This document shows positions 13,601 through 24,423 of a stretch of 64,000 nt of DNA, one piece after another. The notes below the pieces were generated by a model. That model saw nothing but the letters and a program-made list of their open reading frames with translations. It had not been told where the DNA came from and made no database searches. This DNA is from Boesenbergia rotunda (lineage: Eukaryota; Streptophyta; Magnoliopsida; Zingiberales; Zingiberaceae). Made by a program: the position numbers and the translations under genes. Positions within the stretch are counted from its first letter, which is position 1, and each line of letters opens with the position of its first letter. The stretch lies in the NCBI GenBank assembly GCA_024364735.1, contig JAGFNQ010004735.1, positions 338,517 to 402,516 on the forward strand. Reading direction: 5' to 3'.

Positions 13601-13660
13601 GAATTAGCACTAATGTTCATGCTAATTTATATAAATCAGCTCCATCTTGCATGTAGGAGA
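10630..13660. repeat. Degenerate tandem repeats of about 395 bp with AGCTCC/GGAGCT micro-palindromes
   Basis: An anchor phrase beginning GCATGGGATG..AAGGG recurs at 11121, 11516, 11912 and 12700. The spacings are 395, 396 and 788 (twice 394). Each copy continues with similar text through GTGCCAAGTGG and a TCTTGCAGAAATA segment. Between and beyond the copies (12240-12600 and 12890-13560) are dozens of short inverted motifs such as CCAACTCTTGGAGCTG and TTTTCTAAAATC. 10630-11040 has a related AACTCTAACATATGG variant. No protein is encoded. The class of the original element is unknown. Confidence 0.7.
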
Positions 13661-14518
13661 GAGAAAAATCATAATGGAGAGAAAGATTGAAAATTTTGAT
13701 TATTTACATTGTCATCGTGCATAGCTCACCGTCACCCTTATAAGAGTGTGCAATCTCTCTCTCTCTACACACACATATATATTGGATTGATAGGTGCTTA
13801 TGTGCATGCCTCAAGGGGGCATCCACGCGATGAGAGTTGACCCCTCCTACCATGCGGGCACATCCCCTCAAGTGCACAGATGGGCGCGCAACATATTTGA
13901 TATGATGTGGAACTTCTACTATGGGCCCATGCACAATCATGATCCAGGTGCCTAAATCATTAATAGTATTGTTTTAAAAAAATTTTAGCTTCGAGATTAA
14001 GCCAACTATATTTCACCTTTAGGAATTAGAATTGGGTTATAGTGTTCAATCTAAAAAAAGTTTAAAATTACAAAAGTTTTAGGTGCTCATGGGGTATATA
14101 TTTAGGGTGTCTAATAGCATTTTTTATTTTTTTAGCTCTAGGTTAAGCGATTAAATTTTACCTCTAAAATTTAAGGATTGAATTATAGTGTTCAAGATAA
14201 AAAAAATTAACATTAAAAAATTTTAGATGCTCATGAGATATATTATATGTATTTATGGTTTAAGATTAAAGAAATATTATTTTTAAAAAATAATTTTAAA
14301 AAGTTGAATCCAGATGCTTGGATTACTGGAGCACAGATGGACATATAGTGCACCGTCCGTGATATATTACTGTTATATATATAATTTTGTTACACTGTTA
14401 AACTTACGTCGCGCACCCCATCCACACTAAAAAAAATTGTTTTATATCCCAACCCTAAATTCTAAAGGTAAAATCCTAAATGGTATAATTGCAAATTAAA
14501 AAATTAAAAAATTAAAAA
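13661..14518. other. Gene-free spacer with a microsatellite
   Basis: A CT/CA/TA simple repeat lies at 13755-13782. 13970-14290 has three diverged copies of a phrase like TTTTAGCTCYRGRTTAAGC..AATTTTACCT, which looks like decayed tandem duplication. No gene is seen. Confidence 0.4.
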
Positions 14519-15710
14519 TTACGCATGTGGCCTCCGTAGCATAGATCCGGACCATTCGTCCACAAGGTAAACTAATCCATAAAAGGATGAGTTTTGTTAT
14601 ACCGCTAGGCTTATGCCAAATCTTGTCTATGCCTAAAATATTTTGTTTTTTCAATTTTATTTTTATACTTAATATTATAATCTATTTGTTAAATCTTAAA
14701 TTCTATTTGGATGAGGTGAGAAAAGCTCTCTTAAAAGAAGGGCAAGGGAGGGGAAGGATGGGAAAGAAAAGTATTTATCCTTTTTTAATCTGGGACGGAG
14801 AGACGATTATAACATCTATTAATTTACTAGGAGAGAAAAGAAAAAGAAATATAGATTAAATATATTCAATGATAAAAATATTTTTAATTCTATAAATATA
14901 AATTAGATAGTTTTGAATAACAAAATTAATTCTTATATATTATTATTTAAATTAGTATTTTAAATAAAATAATTTAATGTGTTTATACTACCAATAACAG
15001 AATTAGAGAAAGTAATGATTTCTTCACATAAAACAAAATAATTAAATGATAAATAATAAAAATAATAATAATTTTAGAAACCTCAACGACCAAATGAAAG
15101 GTAAAGTTGATAATGAGATTCCATTCTTTCACTTATTAAGTCAAAAAAAAAAAAAGAAAAAACATAACTTTAGATCAGTAAAAAAAAACACGTTAGATTT
15201 CCTCCTACGGCGATCCAGCGACAAGTGAATTGTGAGAGGGCAAGAAGAGAATTAGATTCCGACGGCGCAACAATAGTTAGAATTGACAGAATTAAAAATT
15301 AAAAAATTACTTAAACTATTTAAGAAAAAAAATAATATTAGAAAAAATATCTTTAACTTTCCCCCTTACGCCCCACTTTAAGAGGTAAGAAAGATTAAAA
15401 TTTATCATTCCCTACCTTTTCCATCTTCCCCTCGCTCCTGTACAAGTAAAGTTCAAAATTCTCATTTTACTTATTTATCTTTCTTCCTATTTCCTCACCT
15501 CCTCTCTCACCGATTGTAAATGATAACTGAAAAAATTTAAATAGTATAATCGTAAGCTAAAAAAAATAAATAAAAAAATAAATTATGTGTGAGACATTCA
15601 TAGCACAGGTCCGAACCATTCTTTGCAGGGCAAACTAATTCATAAAAGGATGAATTTTGTTACATCGCTTGACATATATTATATATCTTGTTCACATCTA
15701 TTTTTTTTAA
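14519..15710. repeat. Pair of direct repeats about 1.07 kb apart
   Basis: 14519-14640 and 15585-15710 share diverged sequence containing TAGCAYAGRTCCGRACCATTC and CATAAAAGGATGARTTTTGTTA. The sequence between is AT-rich with no ORF of known type. They could be remnants of the ends of a small LTR (TRIM-like) element or a simple duplication. No TG..CA borders were found. Confidence 0.4.
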
Positions 15711-16345
15711 TTATTTTTTTAATGCTATAATTCAACTCTTAATATATATTAAGGATAAAATTCTGAATGGCAGCTAAAAAATTAAAGAATAAAAAAAATT
15801 TATGCGTGACGCATCTCAGAAATAAGGATGGGTAATAATTAAATAACACTAAATTTACCGAACCGTTTAAATTTAAGAATTAAATTTGATTAATTCTATT
15901 TTTTTAAATTCATCAATTTTGATTTTAAATTTTATAATTCAAATAAATCAAATAAAAATATTAATTTAATTACTTATATTTAAAAATATAATTAATTAAA
16001 ATCTCATTTTTAATTAAAAATTGAATAAAATTTTGATTATTTCTATCATAAATTAAATTAATTGATATTTTATAATTTGACCGATTTAATTTTTTATAGA
16101 AAAATTCGCTCTATTCAAAAATAAATAAATTCAATTTACTCTATTTTTAATTGATTCGATTCCATTTTGACCCAAATTCAGCTATACCCAGATAAAGCAA
16201 TCCAATCTTCCATAAAGGATAAACTAATCCGATCCTCAGCAAATCAAATCATATTAAAAAGCGAATAGAACACAGTTTTTGACACAATCGATTCCGCAGC
16301 GGCAATTATGATTGCCAAATTTTAGGTAATCTTGAGGATTAACTT
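15711..16345. other. AT-rich gene-free spacer
   Basis: Very AT-rich up to 16200. No ORF or element boundary recognised. It ends at the target duplication of the fold-back MITE. Confidence 0.4.
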
Positions 16346-16354
16346 CACTTCAGT

Positions 16355-16734
16355 CAGTCCGGATCTTCTGTACCGCCCATGCCCCTGTACCCGTGTACCA
16401 ATTCGCCGACGATCATCGGCGAGTCGTCCGATTGACGATCGGACACCATCAATAATTTTTGATCGTCGTTCCGAATAAGATGATATCCTCGGAAAATGGT
16501 GAACCCGTCGAAATCGTCACATCAGACGTCTCGTCGGATTCGACGGTGAATACGGTAACATCACAATTACGACGATTTCGACGGGTTCACCGTTCTCCGA
16601 GGATATCATCTTATTCGGAACGACGATCAAAAATTATTAGTGGTGTCCGATCGTCGATCGGACGACTCGCCGACGATCACCGGTGAGTTGATACACGGAT
16701 ACAAGGGCATGGGCGGTACAGAGGATCCGGACTG
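16355..16734. mobile_element. Long fold-back MITE, Mutator-like (9-bp TSD)
   Basis: 380 bp almost entirely palindromic. The arms, 16355-16518 and 16571-16734 (about 164 bp each), are inverted copies with few mismatches around a loop of about 52 bp. The ends are CAGTCCGG..CCGGACTG. A perfect 9-bp direct repeat CACTTCAGT flanks it (16346-16354 and 16735-16743), the size typical of Mutator-like elements. The open frames inside are by-products of the palindrome. Its right target duplication contains the stop codon of the neighbouring gene. Confidence 0.9.
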
Positions 16735-16738
16735 CACT

Positions 16739-17635
16739 TCAGTAGCCCACGTACACAGCAGCATTCACAATGTAGCAATCTTCGTTCTTATCTCCCATCG
16801 CTTCGATGCAGACGCCGCTCGAGCAAATCATCCCTCCATCAACAACCTCCACCTTGATAATTTCGCCACTGCAAACAGAGAAAAAATCGTAACAATTTTC
16901 AGAAATGGCAGCGAGATTTGCATCTCTCATCTCAATAGTATCGAATAGACAGACACGCGAGAAGAAAGCAAGGAGGGCCTGAACATTCAAGCACGCAAGA
17001 AGTTTGAATTCTAAATGGAGGATGAGGAAGGAATGTGGAGCTGTTCTTGTTGACAATTGTACCGTAAACATGTCCAAACACATTAGATTATGAGATGGAG
17101 AGGGCTCCAGATCTGGATATTCGTGGGGGGTAGAATTTTTCTGCAAAGGAGTGGGAATTGGGAACTGGAACTCACTATGGGAAGATGGATTTGATCCTTT
17201 CGATATCGAGCGAATTTTGGGTGGATCGAGGCACCCCTAACCTGATCACGAGCTTCATCTGATCAGAATTAACACCCGGAATCGACCCTGCGAGCAAAAC
17301 CCTAACATTAAGCGGAGAACACAATCAAAATCGACGATCCACAAAAACCCCTACATAATCCAAGAAAGGAAGAAGCAACTCACCCCTTCGAAAGGCCGGG
17401 ATGGAATTGGAAGAGATGGCGTCGCGGCAAGCGCGCATCGCAGCGGCGGTGATATCTTGCCTGCGAAAATCAAAGACCCATCAATCGATTTGCGTGCAAA
17501 CGGGAAGCGAAAGTAGCGACATATAAGATGAATTCACCCGTGCTGGTCGTAGCCGACGCCCATCTCGACGAAGAGGAGCTTCATCGAGACCTCCGCCGGA
17601 TCCACAGCTGCCGCCGCGGCGCCTTCCGTCGCCAT
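16739..17635 (-). CDS. Lin0512-family small conserved protein
   Basis: A small protein of a family found in bacteria, fungi and plants (Lin0512 type); its biochemical function is unknown to me. Four minus-strand exons, 17635-17538, 17460-17384, 17287-17176 and 16868-16739, have GT..AG borders and consistent phases, giving 138 residues. Family-like stretches are KLLFVEMGVGYDQHGQD (about residues 18-34), IPAFRRGSIPGVN in the middle, and the C-terminal VEVVDGGMICSSGVC..MGDKNEDCYIVNAAVYVGY. The ATG opening MATEGAAAAAV adds about 17 residues before the conserved core. The stop TGA (16741-16739) lies inside the target duplication of the adjacent MITE, so the 3' UTR now runs straight into a 380-bp hairpin. 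The gene itself is intact. The family name is from recall and would need a profile search. Confidence 0.85.
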
Positions 17636-18473
17636 GTAGAGAGCACCGACGGGCCTTCTTCCGCTCCTCTCGGAGTTGAAGGAAGAAGGACGAAGAGATC
17701 GAAGACGGCGAGGACGAAGAGGAGGAAGAAGAAGCTTTTGGGAACGAAGACCAGCAGAGCTGTTAACACACTGCAGCGACATATCGTGGAAGATCACATT
17801 CCTCGCTCGAAGGATTATATCAGGGATATTTTGTCTGTTACAATCCTTTAGAGGGCGTTATAAACGGCATATCAATGAGCGGTACAATATTATGCCCTTT
17901 AAATGAAGGAAAAATTTTCTTAAACTCTCAACTCTCAAATTCATCTTTGTATGTAATCTTCATTCAAAGTTTTCTTTACATGCAGTCCCTGATGAGATTG
18001 ACAAGATAACTTTGTGAGTATTATTTAAAAAAAGTTGAGTATAAAAATTAGAAATTTGAGTATGTAAGATTGTATCCATCAAATTAAGAAATCATATATT
18101 CAATTTTCACTCTTTTATACTTAATTTTCACTCTTTTATACTTAAATTTTTATACTGTATATTCAATTTTTTACTCTTTTATACTCAATCCATCAGGGAG
18201 TAAATATAAAGAATTTATCAAATAGAAAATATATGCAAATATCAAATGGAGATTGAGGAGTAAATGCAAAGACCGTTATGTTCAATGATATAATGTTAAA
18301 CGAACGCTATAATGTTGTCGCGGCCCATTATGTTCAATGATAACAAATTATGCAATTCTTGAACATTCAACGTGAAATATGCAAACTTTCATTTATTTTT
18401 TTCTTTCCTCGTCCTCGAAACAATGAACTACGGTTCGTAGCCCACATAGTTCGATCTCTTTCGCTTTGATTCG
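17636..18473. other. Spacer between divergent loci
   Basis: Shared upstream region of the Lin0512-type gene (minus) and the candidate exon at 18474 (plus). It contains a short duplication of ATTTTCACTCTTTTATACTTA near 18113-18147. Bidirectional promoter use is possible but no core elements could be assigned. Confidence 0.4.
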
Positions 18474-18785
18474 ATGGGTGAATGGAAGCTGGATGAGATG
18501 CCTCTCGAAGATCCGACTCATCATCTCATGGTATCCGAATCTTCCGTCGATCAGGTTCCTCTTCGGCTCTTCTGTTTTCCTCCCTTAGACTTATTTGTTG
18601 TTAATGGTATTGTCAGATTGATTCTATTGTTAGCAATTCTCGTTCATCTTTGAGGTTAGACGTTTTTCATGTCATTTTTGGATAAAATTTTGGAATTTTA
18701 TGTTGGAGATACTACTGAGATATTAAAATAAATTATAATTATATAATAAATTTCAACTTATATGTTGAACGACTTGAAAATCTTA

Positions 18786-19110
18786 AACTGCCTTATATAC
18801 AGAGTGCAAACTCTCGAGCGGATCTTCCGAGCTAAAGACTCCCAAGTCACAGAATCCAACTACAGATTCCCGAGTCACAGAGTCCAACTACAGACTCCCG
18901 AGCTGGATCTCCCGAGCTAGACCTCTCGAGCTGGAGACTCCCGAGCTGGATCTCCCGAGCTAGATCTCTCGAGCTGGAGACTCCCGAACAGGATCTCCCG
19001 AACTGGAGACTCCCAAGTTCAGAGTCAAGTTGCAGAGTCCAAGTGCGGACTCCAAGTGCAGACTCCCGAGTTGGAGCTCCCGAGTTGGAAAGGATAAGTT
19101 GCTGAGACAT
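18786..19110. repeat. Short tandem repeats of GAGCTGGAGACTCCC type
   Basis: Degenerate units containing CTCCCGAGCTGGA and CTCTCGAGCTGGA. On the minus strand a TATA-like GTATATAAGG sits at about 18791-18800. The region 18660-19252 may be an LTR remnant read on the minus strand; its family is not determined. Confidence 0.5.
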
Positions 19111-19252
19111 AATGTAGTTTCTTTAAAACAGATTTGTCCTCCTACGACTGTGCTTCGAGATCATGATGGACTTCTATTTCTCAGGATACAATAGTGGAAT
19201 CATGCACACAACCAAACACTGGTTGTTCGTGGCGAACTGAGAAAGTACCCGA

Positions 19253-21484
19253 TGTTAGTGATATGAGAAAAATGTCTTAAGGCAATCGCCTTATGATTGT
19301 AATCATTTATTTTAATAAATGAATATTCACTATTTGAGTATACATGTTTATGTATTTGATTGAGATCTTAAACTCATTTACTGAATTTCCGCAATACAAT
19401 TCACAGCATGAGAGAATTTGTGATGAATTCACAACTAGTGATTATCTCTACATGTGCAATTGTGAAGTATTGAAATTGTCCCTAGTCGATGAATTGATAA
19501 ATACGGACACTATCAATTCTGTTGAGACTAGCATGAGTTATTCTCTAATCAGCTGATTCTCACTGGCTGATGACATTGGGATGTCCGGAGATAAACATGA
19601 ATGCTAGTTAAGGGAACTAGTTCATTGGAATGACTGGCTGTAAAACTTCATATGGTAGTCTATATATAGATATGTCAATGAAGTTCTTACTGCAGCTTAA
19701 GTGCGATGTTCCTTTGACTTGCGGTGTTCAAGTCATCTTGGTCATGGAGACTTATATTTTGACATCTTAAGCAAGCATCTCCAAGGAGGTGTGGACCCAG
19801 GATGATTTGGTATAAGCCGAAGTGCCCGAAGATGTTTGAACAACCTACAAAGGATTCACCACTCCTTGCGAGGAGATGTATATCCAAGGTCTATCGTCGG
19901 ATTGTTACTCGAAGCCTCTGGCCAGAGCATCACATGTTCAGAGTATGAATCTCTCAGAAACATGAGAGTAACTAGAATCCGTAGGACGAGAAAAACATTG
20001 CTTGGGCTAGGTGTGACGTAGTCAGCCTAGTGGGGACTGACACATATAGACCGTGTCCTGAACCAAGTGGGTATAAGATGGTGAAGGGAATGTGGCACGA
20101 TTCATTATAGCTGCTGAAGGGTTTCAGAATTGTTTCTGAGGTCAACCGTTGATCTTTCGATTAATTGGGGATCATGATGTACTACTAGGTGTCACTCATG
20201 ATCGTTCTATAATTGATTAATTATAGACGGCCAACATAAATCGAAAGCCTATTTAGTCACACGCACTACGAGTAATCCGAGGGATTTAAAACGAGTTGAA
20301 AATTGGATTTTCCAATCAAGAGAGATTTGGTTTGGTTAAGCCAAATGATAAGTCGAATCTGAATTTTTCAGAGACGCATCGGAAGCGTAAAATGGCTAAG
20401 TCTTTTGAAGACTTAATAGATGAATTAAATAAGTTTAATTCATTGGGGCGTGGCTTGGATGGGCCGGCCAAAGAGGGTCTCCATCCTCTTTGCTTGGCCG
20501 ACCACAACAAAGGGAGAGAACCAAAGTTTTGGTTAAATTTATAAAATAAACCAAGTGTAGTTTGTTTTATAAAATTATGGATGATATAAATTTTTATATA
20601 ATAAACCAAGGTTTGGTTTATTTTTCATGGAAATTAAAATGAACCATGGATTGATTTATTTTATTTTATAAAATCAATCATGGATTGATTTACCATGATA
20701 AGAAAATTTATTCCATAAGAAAAAAGGAGACTTGGTCGGTTTTTATCATGAATTAAAATATGATAAAACTTGGCATGATAGAATAAGTCATAGAAAATTT
20801 ATTCCATAAGAAAAAAAAGACTTGGCAGTTGAGAGACCACTATATAAAGGACCCAAGGTAAGGCTTGAAAATCAATCGAAGTATTCTTGCTTGGGCTCTC
20901 TCCCTCTCCTCCCTTCTTCCTCTTGGCCGGCCACAAAGTTTCTTCTCCCTTCTTCTTGCCGTGAGCACAAGGAGAAGCACCGAGGGGACGAAGTTCTTCC
21001 GTTGGGACGATCTTCCTCTCCAGCCATCATCACCTTGGGATTGGGCGCAAGTCATCTTCCTCCTTCTCGCCGAAATTGTGATTCAGGACAACCTTAGTAA
21101 TGAGTTTTTCCGATGTGATTACTTCTCTCTTGGTTTTCTTGTCGCGTTCTCGGAGAATCTAGTAGTTCTTGAGAACACGAAACTCGTGGCTTTGCGAAGT
21201 CATCCCGAAGATACTCGGCGTGGACGCGAATAGAGGCGGAGCTTCCGAGGGACGCTTACGGTTGGATCTCGTCCCTTCCTTCGAGTTACGCGAGGTAATA
21301 CGTAAATTAGTTTATGTTTCTGCAAAATTTTAAATATATGATCATGTCTACACAAGATAAAGTTGTATGCTTAGATGTGTGGTTAAATAATTTGAGAAAT
21401 TATTTATGCTAAACTTTCCGCTGCACGTAATTAATTTTAAAATTACGAACCCGCATCCATGTCAACATGCACCCGGTCCCAACA
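19253..21484. mobile_element. Solo LTR, copy 1 (2.2 kb family)
   Basis: Begins TGTTAGTGATATGAG and ends GGTCCCAACA (TG..CA), flanked by the 5-bp duplication CCCGA (19248-19252 and 21485-21489). No internal retroelement genes are attached. A second copy at 26745-29520 is highly similar over its whole length, except for a transposon inserted there. 19860-19890 here is the empty site of that insertion. No ORF of known type lies inside. The superfamily is not determined. Confidence 0.88.
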
Positions 21485-21489
21485 CCCGA

Positions 21490-22011
21490 TTGCTATCATG
21501 GATAATCCACCCCAGCGGGAACACACGGAAGATTTGGGGAACGAAGGTGGAACAATTGTTGCTCTTTCCTAGACATAGACCCATTAACATCGTAAACTGC
21601 TCATTAACCCGTCCAAAATGTCTGGAGGTTACAGATTATGCATTAATTGTCAATTTAATACATCCGTTATATTTGAGCAACAAGCAAAAAAGTATTCAGG
21701 TGGCAAAATGATAGTACATTCGCTTGGACAAATTTTGCCCAGACCGATCCTGCATTCGACGCGCGCAGGTCATGCTTGCACACGAGTCAACTTGGTTTAG
21801 TATAAATCCTGGACCTGGATATGTACCCCACCCCCTGTGCACCAACGTGTGAGAGAGAGCCTCTCCACATGCATTTATTCACAACTATCATGCTTGCGAA
21901 TCAATTTAAATCAACCAATATGCCTTGAAACTCCCAATGTGGGACTAAAGTCTCACTCATAATGGAGTCTTTTTCCTCTCCACCTCCTTTTCCATTCACT
22001 TTGATAGGGAT
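21490..22011. other. Unclassified TE-derived spacer
   Basis: The continuation of the sequence interrupted by solo LTR 1. Contains CTCCCAATGTGGGACTAAAG, a phrase common in plant LTR and promoter repeats. No ORF of known type. Confidence 0.35.
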
Positions 22012-22704
22012 AAGTAATTGGCACGGAAAAGCTACGTGGCAGTGTCGACCAGGCTAGAGACCCGAGGCCAAGCAGGGAAGGCGGGCCCTGAGACTATTTT
22101 GGGAGAATGGAGAAAGACCCCCAAGGCCAGACCAGGTGCTCGGGCTCCCGAGACTATCTCGGGAGAATGAGGAAGGTCCCCGAGCTCAGTCTGGAAGGTA
22201 AGACTCCGAGACTAACTCGGGAGAGTAGAGCCCAATGAACGACTTAGGGGAAGAGAACAAAGCTTCAAGCACCCCCCTTTCAAAATAGGAAATTCAGCAG
22301 GTAGTCATTGTCTGTAACGCATGGTAATGATATACTTAATAGCCATGATGGTCGTTACCAACCTCACAGAGAGGAGAATAGCTGTCAGATAACCAATGAC
22401 CATTAAACGTAGGAGGAGGGGGAGGTAGAGACGTGCGGAGGGAAGACATCACGTATATAAGATGCTTCGGCACCCAGGTAAAAGGGGACGGTAAAAAATT
22501 TAGACCTGAATACTTTGATTTCTCGTTTCCTCCCTAGAAGAGAGATTTCTGACTTGAGCGTCGGAGAGGGCTCTACCGTAACTCCTTCCAGTGTATCCAC
22601 TTTATGCTCATGTTAATTCTTAGACGCCAGCGTCCTCTCCTCGTCATCGCCATCCCGAGCTGTGCTTTGTTGATTCGTCATCCCCGTCGTTCACTTCCGA
22701 AACA
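22012..22704 (+). mobile_element. 5' LTR of Gypsy fragment A
   Basis: Starts TGATAGGGATAAG and ends TTCCGAAACA. It is followed at 22710-22725 by TGGCACCGTCAGTGGG, the leader motif next to the LTR in many plant Ty3/Gypsy elements. A TATATAAG box at 22454-22461 marks a promoter. It resembles the inverted copy at 30832-31462 around GAGCGTCGGAG and at its end. The left border is inferred from the TG only. Confidence 0.65.
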
Positions 22705-22757
22705 AGTTTTGGCACCGTCAGTGGGAAACTAGTCTAAGCACCAGAAGAAACACTGCG

Positions 22758-24013
22758 ATGGCAGAACCAGAGGGACAACCCATCATTTTGACACGAGAAG
22801 AGTTGGACCGCTTAGTCGCCAACGCCGTCAGAGGAGCACTGGAGCAACATCAGATTGAACAAGCCGCATCTCAACGAGCGACCCCGACACAGGTCGAGAT
22901 CCCAGGGGTGTCTGCTTTATATAATCGAAACCAAATATCCGTCTCACTATTGGGAGCGCTGGCAAAGATAACCCCTGAGCACAGGCAAGACTCCATAGGA
23001 GAGATGGAGAAGGAGCATTCCGCCACCTCCAGCGTTTTCCAGCATGAAGAAGGGCAGGGGAAGAGTGAACCTGCCAAGGTCCTCCTGAAGTCCACGACTA
23101 CACCTTTCGCCCAGGCTATCATAATAGATCATGCCCAAGCAGTTTAGTAGTCCGGGAATTACTGATTATGATGGGAAGACGGATCCGGATAACCACATCT
23201 GTAAGTAAGAAAATGCGACCCTGTTACACCATACACAGATGGTGTGAAGTGTCGGGTGTTTCTAAACACGCTATCGGGAGCCGCACAGAGATGGTTTCAG
23301 AGACTGCCTCAAAACTCAATAGACTCCTTTCTGGAGTTTAAAACTGTCTTCCTATATCACTTCGCTAGTAGTCGGAGATACCAAAAGACGACACTAAACC
23401 TTTTTGCCTTAAAGCAGAAAAACAAGGAGCCGTTGAAGGATTATATCCAACGATTCAATCAGGTGATACAGGATGTGCCGAGTGCGACCACAGAGATCCT
23501 CATCAGTGCTTTCATGCAAGGATTTTCTGAAGGAGATTTCTTCCAATCGTTGGTGAAGAAATCACCGTCCAGCTTCGATATTTATTGGGGCGGCCGGTCA
23601 AGCATGTTAATGTGGAGGAGGTGCAGTACGCCTATCAAAAAGATTCAGCAGGAGTCCCTGTCCAAATCTCGGTACGATCCGAGAGGAGGGAACTTCCCGC
23701 TCCAACCCGAGCAAAGGATTCTCGCTCCGGTAAGGATTACTGGAACGACAAGAAAAAGTTGGTAGAGATGGTAGACACTGAAGGACCTGCATCACTGGAG
23801 AAGTACTGCGACTTTCATGGCAGTACCACCCACTTCACAGAGGAATGTTACACTCCGAGGAAGAGGAGATTCAAGAATGCAGATGCTAAGCTACGCAAAA
23901 AGTGGAGCAATTCAGGGTACCGACGAAGGTCCAGTTGGAAGGCGAAGTTCCTGGAGTCAGAGGAGTTCCGTGTGATTATGTCCGACCTGTTGGAGCAATC
24001 AGCCCCAAGATGA
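22758..24013 (+). pseudogene. Ty3/Gypsy gag, fragment A
   Basis: Capsid and nucleocapsid precursor of a Gypsy retroelement, in broken frames: 22758-23147, 23244-23765 and 23585-24013. The N-terminal part carries LTREELDRLVANAV. The middle has the retrotransposon gag domain (CRVFLNTLSGAAQRWFQRLP). The C-terminal part holds a zinc-knuckle-like CDFHGSTTHFTEEC. At least two frameshifts break it. No protease or polymerase follows. It is the same family as the inverted fragment at 29540-30783. Confidence 0.85.
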
Positions 24014-24423
24014 TCCGGAGTGACCATAGGTTTTGATGTTTGGGCAAAGGATTTAAGTTAGGTTTTCCCTTGTATACTTATATGTGTATGTTGAGTGTGC
24101 AGGTTGTACAAGTTACACATATGGACTTGACTGGACGGCCTTGATACGGTAAAGGATAGCATGGAGGCAAGATGGAGGCTTGCGTGCATCTGAGGGACGG
24201 GAGCCGAAGATGAAGAGGGCGCGAAAGCAACAGTCGAGGCTGCGGAGGAGAAGTCAGTCGAGTCGTGAGGGTCGAGTGCTGTGTGAATGTACTCGGGAAG
24301 GGATTCAGCTAGGGACCAGTTGACTGCCCTGGGGGCAGTCGACTGGTAGGTGGCTGGTGAGCTGGCAAATTCGAACGTTGGGAGTGTCAACGGTCGAATT
24401 TGGCTGGCATCAGTCGACTGCCC
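24014..24423. other. Unclassified spacer with hairpin
   Basis: Non-coding. 24316-24346 forms a hairpin (CCAGTTGACTGCCC / GGGCAGTCGACTGG, one mismatch). The phrase AGTCGACTGCCCTGGGG recurs directly before the 82-bp array. The family is not recognised. Confidence 0.4.

Noticed and set aside
16459..16948. Plus-strand open frames across the MITE and exon 4 of the Lin0512 gene
   Set aside because: By-products of the palindrome and the antisense of a spliced gene.
17528..17906. Basic Arg/Lys-rich plus-strand frames
   Set aside because: Antisense of exon 1 and the GC-rich leader of the Lin0512 gene. No domain.
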